The notes: generated by a model not told the origin, from the sequence alone. Counted from the stretch's first letter, positions 23,095-33,513 are shown. The stretch: 64,000 nt of DNA from Cephalotus follicularis (GCA_001972305.1 BDDD01000893.1:310001-374000); one strand, 5' to 3'. Made by a program: numbers and translations.

Positions 23095-23700
23095 CGCATA
23101 TTGATGAATCATTTGACCAGTTGAGGGATTCTTTGGTGTTCTCTAAGCTGGATTTGAGATCAAGGTACCATCAGCTAAGGGTTAGAGCAGAAGATGTTCC
23201 AAAGACAACTTTCAAGTCACGGTATGGACATTATGAGTTCGTAGTGATTCCATTTGGGGTGACCAATGCCCCTGCCGCATTCATGAGTTTTCATCAAACT
23301 CATGAATGCCCCTGCCGCATTCATGAGTTTGATGAACATGGTGTTTAGTCCATATCTTGACCAGTTCATCGTGGTCTTCATCGATGCCATTTTGGTATAT
23401 TCCAAGTCTATGGAGGAGCATGGAAATCATTTGCGCTTGGCATTACAGGTTTTGAGGGACCACCAGTTGTATGCAAAGATGAGCAAACATGAGTTTTGGT
23501 TATCAGATGTGGATTTTCTTGGTCTCGTTATCACCAGTGCTGGTTTATCACTGGATCTAGTGAAGATAGAAGCAGTGAAGGATTGGAGATGGCCGAAAAA
23601 CGTGACAGAGGTCCGTAGTTTCTTAGGCTTAGCGGGTTACTACTGCCGTTTTGTTGAAGGATTCTCACGGATAGCTACACCATTGACCTGATTGACGTAG
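23095..23700 (+). pseudogene. Element C reverse transcriptase
   Basis: The palm is readable: [24 protein letters not shown] and [25 protein letters not shown], then [17 protein letters not shown] and [23 protein letters not shown], ending in the connection [20 protein letters not shown]. The catalytic box reads FIDA, so the second Asp of the usual FIDD/YVDD is replaced by Ala. Near 23273-23330 a segment of about 40 bases has been duplicated with an inverted copy of CATGAGTTT inside it, which shifts the frame between the two open parts. Confidence 0.9.
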
Positions 23701-23739
23701 AAAAAGACGACGTTTGTATGGGATGAAAGTTGTGAGGGG

Positions 23740-24165
23740 AGCTTCCATAAGATGAAACACCGCCTGATTTCTGCGCCAATCTTGGCTTTGCCTGAGAGCA
23801 ATGAGGATTTTGTGGTGTATAGTGATGCAGCAGTGAATGGTTTGGGTTGTGTTTTGATGCAGTACGGGAATGTGATTACCTATGCCTCAAGGAAGTTGAA
23901 GCCTGATGTGGAGAATTATCCCACTCATGATTTAGAGTTGGCAGCGAAAGCCTTTGCACTACGCAAATGGAGGCATTACTTGTACGATACCAAGTTTGAC
24001 GTGTAGAGGGATCACAAGAGTTTAAAGCCCCTTTTCTCCCAAAAGGATCTGAATATGAAGCAAAGGAGGTGGATGGAGTTACTCAATGACTACAAATGTG
24101 AGATACAGTATCAAGGCAAGGCTAATATGGTTGCAGACGCCTTAAGTCACCGATTAGCTTGCTTG
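23740..24165 (+). pseudogene. Element C RNase H
   Basis: [30 protein letters not shown] starts the domain with the first catalytic Asp (YSDA). It is followed by [24 protein letters not shown], containing the catalytic Glu, and [16 protein letters not shown] stop at 24004 interrupts it, after which [26 protein letters not shown] and [12 protein letters not shown] continue; the final Asp lies in VADALS. It is the retroviral-type RNase H of gypsy elements and is joined in the normal order to the reverse transcriptase. Confidence 0.9.
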
Positions 24166-24199
24166 ACCATATCTCAGATCCAGTCACGCTTGAGGTTAT

Positions 24200-25310
24200 T
24201 GGAAAGAATATGAGAGGCTCAAGGTATGGATGAAGGCTTGCTCAAGGCTGCATTGGATGGTCAAAGAAGGTTGAAACTTGAGTTCTCGATGCAGGGTGAT
24301 GGATTGATCAGATTTCAAGGCAGAGTTTGTGTCCCTGACAGTAAAGAGCTGAAGGATGACCTTTTATCACAAGCTCATCGCTCCAGTTTCTCAGTGCATC
24401 TAGGAAGTACCAAGATGTACCGAGACTTGAAGCTCAATTATCGGTGGAATAACATGAAGATGGAGATAGTGGAGTATGTTTCCTTCTGCTTGACACGTCC
24501 GCAAGTCAAGGCAGAATACCAGAGGCCAGTTGGTTGCTTCAGCCGTTTCCAGTAGCACAGTGGAAATGGGAGCACATCATGATGGATTTCGTGACAGGGT
24601 TACCAGGACGAGGTCTAACCAAGATTCCATATGGGTTATCGTTGATCGCTTCCCGAAGCCTGAACATTTTCTAGTGATCAAGATGACTTTTTGGCTTGAG
24701 AGGTTGACATCCTTGTGTGTTGAGGAGATTATGAGGCTTCACGGTGTACCAGTCAGTATTGTGTCTGACAGGGGCCCACAGTTTATCTCGTGATTTTGGA
24801 AGAAACTGTAGTAAGCTTTTGGTACTCACCTAAGTTTCAGTACAGCTTTTCATCCCCAGACAGATGGTCAATCTCAGTGGACTATCCAGACTGTCGAGGA
24901 TATGCTATAAGCATGTGTGTTGGATTGGGGTGGCTGTTGGGATAGACACCTGCTGTTAGTAGAGTTCTCATAAAACAATAGTTATCATTCAGTATTGGGA
25001 TGGCACTGTATGAGGCTCTTTATGGACGGAAGTGGAGAACGCCAGTTTGTTGGTTTGAGGTTGGCGAGCAGAGTCTTTTAGGGCCAAAGCTTGTGCAAGA
25101 GAAGACAGAGAAGGCCAAGGTTATCAGGGAAAGGCTTCTAATTGATCAAAGTCGACAGAAGATTCACCCAGATCACCAAATGGGAGATTTAGAGTTCTCT
25201 ATGAGAGATCATGTGTTCCTTAAGGTTTCACTAACCAAAGGAATTATGAGGTTCGGCAAGAAAGGAAAGTTATCCCCACGGTTTATAGGACCTTTTGAGA
25301 TCCTTGAGTG
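24200..25310 (+). pseudogene. Element C integrase
   Basis: The zinc-binding region (24360-24520) has AHRSSFSVHLGSTKMYRDLK but only one of the two cysteines (CLTRPQ). The core follows across frame changes: WVIVDRFPKPEHFLVIKMTF, IVSDRGPQF, FHPQTDGQSQWTIQTVEDML. The catalytic Glu of the usual S-E-R-T block is a Gln. Stops occur at 24790, 24810, 24907 and 24971. The C-terminal part (25000-25310), MALYEALYGRKWRTPVCWFEVGE to [11 protein letters not shown], is open. It would be inactive. Confidence 0.9.
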
Positions 25311-25617
25311 AGTAGGTGCAGTCGCCTACAGACTTGCCTTACCGCCTAGCTTGTCAAAGGTGCACCGTGTCTTCCACGTGTCAATGCTGATGAAGTATCA
25401 TCCAGATCCTTCGCATGTATTGCAGTATGAGTAGTTGGATCTGAGGACATATATGAGATTTGAGGAGATACTTGTTCAGATTCTAGACCGCAGAGTCGAG
25501 AAGTTAAGGAACAAGAAAATTGCATTGGTTGAAGTGTTATGGCAGTATCATGGGCTCGAAGAAGCAACTTAAGAGCGTGAGGATGACGTGAGAGCGTTAT
25601 ATCCTCACTTGTTTTGA
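25311..25617 (+). pseudogene. Element C pol C-terminus with chromodomain
   Basis: After [25 protein letters not shown] the frame reads EILVQILDRRVEKLRNKKIALVEVLWQYHGLEEAT, a stop, then EREDDVRALYPHLF and the terminal TGA at 25615. The aromatic-rich VEVLWQYHGLEEATWE type block is the chromodomain that chromoviruses carry at the end of pol and that is thought to steer integration to marked chromatin. One TAG near 25571 stands where a tryptophan is expected. Confidence 0.85.
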
Positions 25618-25647
25618 TCGTAGGGAATCTTGGGATGAGATTTCTTT

Positions 25648-25660
25648 AAGGAATGGAGGA
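25648..25660 (+). other. Polypurine tract of element C
   Basis: AAGGAATGGAGGA directly before the TGTAAG start of the 3' LTR. Confidence 0.78.
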
Positions 25661-26392
25661 TGTAAGCCCCGAGTTATGGATGTATGTATTTTGTTTGTAT
25701 TTATATGGTATTGTATGTACGGATGGCATGAATTGTATATGATATATAGTATTTTTCATTTTATGGCTGTTTACGGGTAGTAGGGGTTCAATAGAACCTA
25801 AGACATATACTTGAGTTTTCGCCTACATGAGCCTATATATGGACGAGTAACTCTCTTTTCTTCTTATTTCAATTCTCTTTCCATTTCTAGAGAGATTGTA
25901 AGAGAGGAATTTAGAGAGATAGAGCTCAGAATAGAGCAAGGAAGGAGTCCTTGGGATCGTGGCAGAGCGTAGAACTTGAAGGGAGAAGCAGAACAAGGAT
26001 TCAAGCAGCCAATGAGCTTGTTCTTCGTTCTCAACAGTTTTGAGGTAGGTTCTACGTATATGCTTTGAATCCATTCATTTTAATTCAATTGAATGAATTT
26101 TATGGTTATGGATAGCTGTATATATGATAGATGAATGGACTAAGGTATTTGTTATGGTTTAAAACGGATTGATATGGGAATCAAAGAGAGAATTGAGAGT
26201 TTTAGGTTTATAGGCCTAATCTCTTCTCTCTGTAGATTCACGGGTTATGGGTACGGATATGAAGGTTTAAGGTTGTTTTTAAGTTACAATCGACCTTAGG
26301 GGCTTATAGCTTCCTTTGGATCGAGTTTTGAAGGGATTTAAAGTGGATTTAAACAGATTTTCAGACTGTTTGACGAACTCCCTGCTACTGTC

Positions 26393-26660
26393 AAACCGTC
26401 GACGCTTTGGCTAGAAGCGTCGGCGCTTTGTGCTGGATAACCGTCGACATTTCTATAAAAATGGTCGACGCTTAAAGAAAATGGCCAAACTGTCGACACT
26501 TTCAATTAAAGCGTCGACGTTTCATGTATTGCCAAATGGTTGACGCTTCATGCAATGGTCGACGCTTAAGGTGTGGCACTTTAATTGTCGATGCCTTGCA
26601 TGAAACCGACGAAGCTTTGGACGCTAACTGTCGACGCTTTGGCGAAGTAGTCGGCGCTTA
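26393..26660. repeat. GTCGACGCTT motif array, C 3' LTR
   Basis: Second copy of the array at 19498-19770; several CpG positions differ between the two, mostly as CG to TG or CA changes. Confidence 0.85.
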
Positions 26661-27669
26661 GGGCCATATTTTCTATGGATCACACTGTTTTTAACCCTTT
26701 TCATTCCCCAAATCCTTTTATCTTCAAATGGGTTCTATAGGAAGCCTCCCTGGAGCCTTGTAGCATATGTGGACCCTCTTTTAACACCATTAATCTTCAA
26801 ATCAATCTTCAAAATGAATTTTAAAGAGAAATTTCAATAAAAGAGTTTTATTAACATTCAAATGAATTTCAAGGAGGTTTCCATAAATTGTTAGGTTGGT
26901 TCAACTGGGATGTTTGGACACGAATATCATAGTTGGGCCTCCTCTCCATTGTTTTTAATAACTTCAATAGGGACCAAGACACGAAAAACGATTTTGGAAA
27001 ATAATTACGTAAAACAGCTACGGAAAATGGTTTTGACGGATGGATCCTATGTGATCCTTTATATTAGGTCCCTATCATTTAAACGGTTATACGGTCACAA
27101 GTTACGGGATATTTATGACTAGTTATGATTAAGACTTGATGAGATAACCCATTCAGAATCTTCATTTCTGTCATGAAGGTTGTGGGTGTTAGGCCACATT
27201 GTACGGAAGTAAATAATCCTTCATTTAGAGGTGAACCTACAGGGATCACCGCATTAAGGATGGATACGGTACGGAACGGATAACGGGGAACATTTTCTAC
27301 GGGCTAGCGCCTTCGGGGATAGCATTACAGTACGGATTATATGGCAAGAGTTATCTTGGCTCCACACGGCTATGACACGGAGGGTTTGTAGATGGTTGAT
27401 GTACTATCTCGGACCGAAGAAGTAGAGTAGTACTTAGACCTTACGGACTATTTGTACCTATGACTGGTTATGGATTGAGTTTGGAGTGTCTGTAGAGCTA
27501 GGGTCTTTTCTGTGATTAGGACTCGTAGTATGCCACCGCTTATGGACTGTTGATATACTAACTTGTCCACAATTGGAATTCATGCATTTCACATGCCATG
27601 CATATAAAACTGTATATACATGTTCACTTCATTGCATATAGTATTACCTACATTGCTGTGTTTGGCTGA

Positions 27670-27686
27670 CCCATTCTCAAAATGGG
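27670..27686 (+). other. LTR hairpin block, C 3' LTR
   Basis: CCCATT, loop CTCAA, AATGGG: the stem is kept although the loop differs from the 5' LTR copy. Confidence 0.7.
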
Positions 27687-28064
27687 CACAACATCTAGGG
27701 TCGAGCTTTGAGGATGCTTGAAGTGAGATGGACCGGACTTCAGAGTAGGATGTCTAGTACCTAGGCAGTTCCCTTTATCTACCTTGTTGAATAAGAGACT
27801 GGTTGTATAAGACTTAGTAAATTCTGTGTGTTGACCTGGCGGCTTGTGGCAGTGCTTTAGATATATATAATGATTTTATGTGCATAGTTGGGGTTATCTA
27901 CACGACAGTTGAATGGATGTTTCCACATGCATGATTATGGATTAAAATTTTAAATTATAGCGTATTTTGGAATGTATGATATGTTGATACAGATGAATTT
28001 TACGGACGGTTGCCATGTGTTGGACTGTGGGGCTTTCCCATGGTTCAGGGCGTGACAAAAATAT

Positions 28065-28069
<5 letters not shown>

Positions 28070-28119
<50 letters not shown>
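28070..28119. repeat. (CT)n microsatellite in LTR B
   Basis: About 25 CT units just inside the resumed LTR B. It is flanked by the element C duplication. Open frames through it are Ser-Leu or Arg-Glu runs and are not genes. Confidence 0.95.
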
Positions 28120-28122
<3 letters not shown>

Positions 28123-28582
28123 CTCACCCAAAACATCACCCAATCTGCTACCAACAATCAAAGAACAAATGGGATTCGGGTTTTGATTGATCAAACATTG
28201 TTGGAACACAAGATTGAAGCTCCATTTACCAAAGACTTGAGTCTTTTCTCACTTCTCTTAGCCTAGGGTTCACGAGCAAGCTTCAATATTTTGTAGAAAT
28301 ATTCTCTACCTAAATATGATTATTGTTTACACATTTATGCACATTTATGAACTGATTGTATGAATTGACTATATTAGAATCAGATAAATTGATATGTTAA
28401 GTTTTAGGTCAAGCGGGGGTAATTCACCTAGAAATTGTATATTATGAATCTATGGTTTAAATATTGTTTGAAGTGATTAAAGGATGGGTTTTAAACTTCT
28501 TTTGAACTTGGAAAATGATTTGAAATTAAGAAGGATTGGATTGGGTCATTTTTAGGGTTAGACTGTTTGCTGTCCAATCCGA

Positions 28583-28880
28583 CACGCCGTCGTATTTCTC
28601 CTATGCATCGATGTGTTCATGTTGAGGCCCTTATCTTGCATGTTTCCAGGCGTTGACGTGTTCTATGGATTGCGTCAACATCTCATGCTTTCAAGCTATC
28701 ACGTAGATCCTTTTAACGTCGGCGTGATATGCTTTTAAGTCAACTTCTCTCCCTTTTAAAGTCGATGTCCAAGATTTAAGTTTCTGCCAAGGTTCTTATA
28801 GCATTACTTCAACGTGTTCTCCTTTATACATCGACATCTTTGTAAGAAGTAGACGTGTATACCCTACAGGTCGACGTCTT
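28583..28880. repeat. GTCGACGTGTTC-like motif array in LTR B
   Basis: About ten loose copies (GCGTTGACGTGTTCT, CATCGATGTGTTCAT, GGTCGACGTCTTCTG and others) in the same part of the LTR as the arrays in A and C, but more diverged. Confidence 0.6.
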
Positions 28881-29310
28881 CTGTCCTGTATGGATTTTTC
28901 AACTAAGGTTTTTTTTTAATGGAAATGCAAGGGTTTTCTACATTGACCTAGTAAGGGTAAAACAAAAAGTCAATAGGTGTTCACCGTAGAGTGAACTTGT
29001 AGCTTCTAGTTAGGTATGTTAGGTATCGATCTACAGTCGATTGATCCCTCTGCTAGAGTTACACATGGTACGTGACTGGTTGACCTCCTATCGATCTCAA
29101 CGATAGGCAAATGGTTATAGTTGAGCTCCTATCAATCTCAATGATAGCTAACTAGATGTATAAAGGTTGAGCTTTTGCTACCTTCGGGGGGAGGGGGGTG
29201 CAACTTGGTCTAGTTGAGCTCCTATTGGTCTTAACGGTTGGAAACTAGATTTCTTGACCTAGAGCTTGTGCCACATTCGGGGGGTTCTAGACTTACGTTG
29301 ATTACCAAAA

Positions 29311-32244
29311 TGTAATATTACAATTTTAATGTAATATTATTATGGAATTTATGAGAATAGTAAAATTCCCGATTTTGATGATGTTTTCCCTTTTATAAAG
29401 TCGAATTTCAAAAGAGAAATTATGGGAAATGTTCAAGGCATTACGCATTTAAGCCGTAATTATGTTGCCCAAAACGGCTAATAAAGCCTATTTTTTAATG
29501 CGCGACAATAAAGCCCTGTGTTCACAATATTATTTTGATTCTTTTGGTGGCTATTCAGATAATTTATGTCCGATTCGCGGAATAATCGGGACCCAGACAT
29601 TAGTATTTTGTCAGTAAATACTAAAGAGGAAGCAATTGGCATAAAGGGAGAGGACACGGGCACATCACGTGCCCGTGTAAGCAAGAGAGATCGGGAGAGA
29701 AACCGAGAGAGAGAAAGAGAGAGGACACCGGAGCCAACCACCGGACCATGAGAGGACGGTGAGCAACCCAAGCGCACCGACCGACAGTAAGCTCTTCTTC
29801 CTTCTCCTATTTCCTCTTCTTTTTCTTCTCCTCTTCCACTGCACTGTGCGCCTCTGCCGTGCGTTTCCAGACGCCGTTAGCGTCGCGGATGGAGGGGGTT
29901 TTGGTGTAGAAGGGCAGCTCTGGCCATTTTGACCACCGGTGTGGCGTTTCTCGGCCTGAATCTGCCGGAATCGCTTGATTGAGTCGTCTCACTGCCACCT
30001 GAGACCGTGCGTTTGGCGCCGAGTCTCGGCGAGTCTTGTGAAGGGATGTGTATAACTGGTGAATGTGTGGCATTTTTGGGTGGCAATCGGACCTGCTGAG
30101 GTCCAGCGAGTTGACTCAGTGAGTCGCAACTCGTTGTCGGCCGTGGCGCAGCGTTCGACGCCGATTCACGGTGAGTCTTGAGCGGTTCTTTGTAGACCGT
30201 TCAATGTGAAACCCGTTTATGGGTGTTTCACAAGCTGCGTGAGTTGTCCGGAATCTGGTCGGAACTCTGGTGACGAAGACGTTGGATTTTGTGCATTGAT
30301 CGTAATGGAAATGTGTTGTATGTGCAGTGAGCGAGCTGATAATTTGGTTGGCAGTAATTTGGGAACGTTCGGTAATTGAACGTGCAGCTCAACTGTACTG
30401 TTGCTACTGCTTTAACAGGTAGGGGATTTTATAATTGTGATTTATGTTCAGTTATAATGGATATTCATAAATGAAATGCATGCAATAGACTGTGATATGA
30501 GCATGAACATGTGTTGTTGATGAATGCTCTGTTTTGAATGGATTTGGATGAGAATTGCATGTGTTTTCTGCTGTGTTTGTGCACCGCTCGCAGGACCAGC
30601 CGACTGTCCAAAGAGGATAGTTGACTGTTCGAGGGTATCAACCGACTGTTCAGTGAGAACAGCCGACTACTCGTGGGGAAACAGCCGACTGTGCAATGGA
30701 GCCAGTCGACTGTTCATGCTTTTTAATGGAGGACACCTCTTGCTGTTTGATTAGCCGACTGCTAAGAGAAGGTAGCCGACTGATTGATGGCACAACCGAC
30801 AGTTTGGGACGACAGTCGACTGTCCACGTGTCACTTTACCCGGATTCGCTGAGGTGGCGAAGCTGGGGGCGAGTAACGATGTAGAAGTTACGTACTGTTC
30901 ACGAAACAGCCGACTGTCGTGCGAAGACAGCCAACTGTTAAAGGGGCAGCTGACTGTCAAAAATGAGACAGCCGACTGTTGAGGGAGGCAGCCGACTGCC
31001 AAATCTGGGACAACCGACTGTTAAGAGGAAACAGTTGACTGTCATGAGGAAACAACTGACTGTCATGAAGGGGCAGCCGACTGTTGAGGGACTGACTTGC
31101 ATTTTGAGCATATGTTTGCATCGCATTTTGATATGAAATGAGTTGATGATTGAAATGCGAATGATTCTAAAGTGTTTTATTCATTTTAGAAATGTGTACA
31201 TGATTTTATGCAAATCATTATTTGATATGAAAATGTATAGTTTGATAAATGTATGTTTTTGACGGATTGAAACATGGTTTCAAAGATGCAATACATTTTA
31301 AAATAAATATATTATTTTCAGTATTTTATAAATTACTTGGAAACGATTAGATTAGATTTGATTGATTGATTGTGATTGATGCCGTACTGGCCGGGGTGAC
31401 GGAGTGTCGCTGATGGCTGGTGGCGGGATGTTCTCATAGGTGCCAGGAGATGGCTAGGGACGCCCAAATACAATGTTACTAAACACTGAGTGCAAGTAAC
31501 ACGGGTTACCATGATTGCTGAACACAGAGTACGAGCATCATGAGTTGATTGATTTGACTTGCTTCGTGACCCGGGAGTCGGGGGCAAGAGTACTAGTACG
31601 ACGTCGGGGCCAGGAGATGGCAGCGCTCTTTGTACCATTGATTGGATTGATTTGTCCTTTGAGACATGATTGATGATTTGATGGTTGTAGCCACTTGGCA
31701 TGGTTGCACCTATTGATATAGATACATATATGTATACATATATATATGTATTGTGATATATTATGTATTGCATCATGGATATATTCATTACATGACATTC
31801 ATTATCATTGACCCTAAATGACACTTATGTTTTAGCCGAGTGAGGAAAAAGGCTAACTCCCTAGTATTGCAGATTGATGCAGTGATATGGATATCGACCG
31901 TGCATGGTTGAAACAGAGGGGAGATGGAGCTTTATTTGCTTAAAATAAATATTAAACAATGTATTAAAACATGTTTTATTTTGGATTACTGTACTAATGT
32001 TTTAATGATGTTAATCGACTTTGATCACGCTCCGTTTGTGGGCAGTTGACAATGACTTAATAAAGTTAAATACTGGAATCATGTGGTATGGGACGCATGG
32101 TTCGGTTTACTTTCAGCTTATATTTAAATGCTTCCGTAAGATATTAATGGTATTCGAAATTTTAATTTTACCGTATTTGCATAAACTAAATATTTATGTT
32201 AAATTGCCATGACCTTTATGTTGTCAATGAAACAGGGTGTGACA
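29311..32244 (+). mobile_element. Element D: solo LTR inserted in LTR B
   Basis: About 2.9 kb from TGTAATATTAC to CAGGGTGTGACA, with no gag or pol. The host LTR B resumes at GGTATATAACTGG, matching B' near 12998. The right side gives GGTAT as a duplication candidate, but the left flank is CAAAA; about 45 bases of LTR B also seem missing on the left, so a flank deletion may have removed the left copy. It has a GA-rich stretch near 29690-29740, the GCCGAC array at 30598-31085 and TATACATATATATATG near 31733. The open frames on both strands at 29566-31824 have no recognisable domain and are read as chance. Confidence 0.7.
30598..31085. repeat. AGCCGACTGT motif array in LTR D
   Basis: About 19 copies of a 10-base unit AGCCGACTGT, separated by 8-40 bases of unrelated sequence. 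By eye about 12 contain RCCGAC and the rest are one-base variants (GTTGAC, GTCGAC, GCTGAC). RCCGAC is the core of the plant DRE/CRT element bound by DREB/CBF factors; whether it acts so here is unknown. Confidence 0.85.
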
Positions 32245-32462
32245 GGTATATAACTGGTTGACGTCCTGATTGTTTGATAGATGTATGGATATGAATGTAT
32301 GATTATGTTAACGATTTGTATATATACCGGAATAGGGCAGTTAGATATATGAATTGGTTAACCACAATTGTTATCATGCATATGCGATGCCATGTATATG
32401 TATTTGAGATATCTATTCATATAATAAACACGGGGTTGTTTTCTACAAGGCCGCATGGTTGA

Positions 32463-32480
32463 CCCATCCTTCGGTATGAG
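32463..32480 (+). other. LTR hairpin block, B
   Basis: CCCATCCTTCGGTATGAG: the same block as at 13232-13249 with the right arm damaged, preceded by GGTTGA. Confidence 0.55.
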
Positions 32481-32871
32481 ATACCTTTATGTGATCAGGT
32501 TCATATGGGACATGGAAAAGTAGCAGTGGTCAGAGATACAGAGATCAGTGATAGTAGAGATGCATGGAGCAAGGATTGAAGAAAGATGCATTGTTGGAGC
32601 TCATGTTATTTATGGATTTTTATATTGTATGGGTTTATTTAGGATGCAATGGAGTTGCGTGAAATTATGCATGTTATGTAAAGATTTGTATAGATGTTTA
32701 AAAGTATTAAAATGCATTATGCACATTTGTATTCATATGTATTAAGTTTAAAGTTTTTATGGTTTTAGAATTATGGAATAGACTTAACCAGTACCCAACA
32801 TAAAAATTAAGAGACTGTATAGAACTGTGATGATGTCACGACCGCTATCGGGTATACGGTGTTACAATAAT

Positions 32872-33300
32872 CATTATTTACTCAATAAATTTACACTCGG
32901 CCATGGTTTATAGTTTCCACGTGTCATGAAATAACTGGTGCCAACAAGGTGTAACATGAATGATGCATATTCTTTGTGAGTTAATTACGACAACCTGTTA
33001 CAGTTGGTCAAAGAGTGAATAACACGCATTCACCTTTTTCTTTGATGAAGAATGAAGATTTAATCTTGATCAACCAATGAAAGAGTACCATGTCAAAGTT
33101 TGTCATCTAGTTTACATATTAATGACACAAGCTTTAAACTTTAGTCTTTAAGGCCCAACCAAAAAAGGCATCGTTATATGAAATCTTAGGAGCTGGACTT
33201 AGCTTATTTTTTCTTTTCATTTTTTCTTGTCACAATTAACAAGCTGGACTGGGCTTATTTTTATGATGATTAAATGTTCCTACAAATCTACACTAATTCA
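32872..33300. other. AT-rich spacer
   Basis: No gene, RNA or element recognised. Confidence 0.5.
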
Positions 33301-33308
33301 TAAGACTT

Positions 33309-33513
33309 AGGGCTACTTTGGTATTTGATGTAAGCAGCCATGTTAAGCACTCTCTAGTCTAGGTTGCTTTATAAAAACTCCTTTTTGAGAAAGGATTTTG
33401 AAGAAAAAAAAACGCTTTTAAAATAAATTTACCAAGCATAACAATGAATGCTTCGGCATAAATAAATAAAAAGACGTTTTTTAAACTTCTCATCTCAATG
33501 CCAAACTAGCTCT
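33309..33513. mobile_element. hAT-like MITE
   Basis: A ~205-base stretch with inverted ends: AGGGCTACTTTGGTATTT on the left, and on the right AATGCCAAACTAGCTCT, whose complement reads AGAGCTAGTTTGGCATT. The ends resemble plant hAT-type MITEs. The inside is AT-rich with no open frame. No 8-bp duplication could be fixed. Confidence 0.6.

Larger units (their letters stand above)
18762..28057 (+). mobile_element. Element C: full-length Tekay/Del-like Ty3/gypsy retrotransposon, decayed
   Basis: A 9.3-kb plus-strand element with two ~2.4-kb LTRs and a perfect 5-bp duplication AAAAT (18757-18761, 28058-28062). In order it has: LTR, tRNA-Met primer-binding site, gag, (protease lost), reverse transcriptase, RNase H, integrase, chromodomain, polypurine tract and LTR. 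The chromodomain at the pol end marks a chromovirus, probably Tekay/Del. Reading frames carry many stops, one reverse transcriptase catalytic Asp is replaced and the integrase Glu is replaced, so it is inactive. Scattered differences between its two LTRs show it is not a very recent insertion. Confidence 0.94.
25661..28057 (+). repeat. 3' LTR of element C
   Basis: TGTAAGCCCCGAGTTATGG to CAGGGCGTGACA; colinear with 18762-21144. Motif array at 26393-26660, hairpin at 27670-27686. Confidence 0.94.
18561..32866 (+). mobile_element. Element B: solo LTR split by elements C and D
   Basis: The LTR starts TGTAGCACCC at 18561, is cut at 18761, resumes at 28063, is cut again near 29310, and resumes after 32244 to end GGTGTTAC(A) near 32866. 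Without the insertions it is about 2.1 kb. AATAA lies at 18556-18560 and at 32866-32870, so a duplication exists but is out of register by one base with a CA end; the terminal A may be lost or shared. No gag or pol of its own is present, so it is best read as a solo LTR. The middle part (28980-29300) matches B' near 12350-12900. It has a motif array at 28583-28880 and a hairpin block at 32463-32480. Confidence 0.75.

Noticed and set aside
28015..28266. Open frame with a Ser-Leu run
   Set aside because: It is the (CT)n microsatellite in LTR B at the element C junction.
29566..31824. Several 60-163-residue open frames on both strands
   Set aside because: All lie in solo LTR D, overlap one another, and show no domain or codon pattern.
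3996..32480. Stem-loops as intrinsic bacterial-type terminators
   Set aside because: Plant LTR context, no following T-run; kept instead as a candidate RNA structure block.
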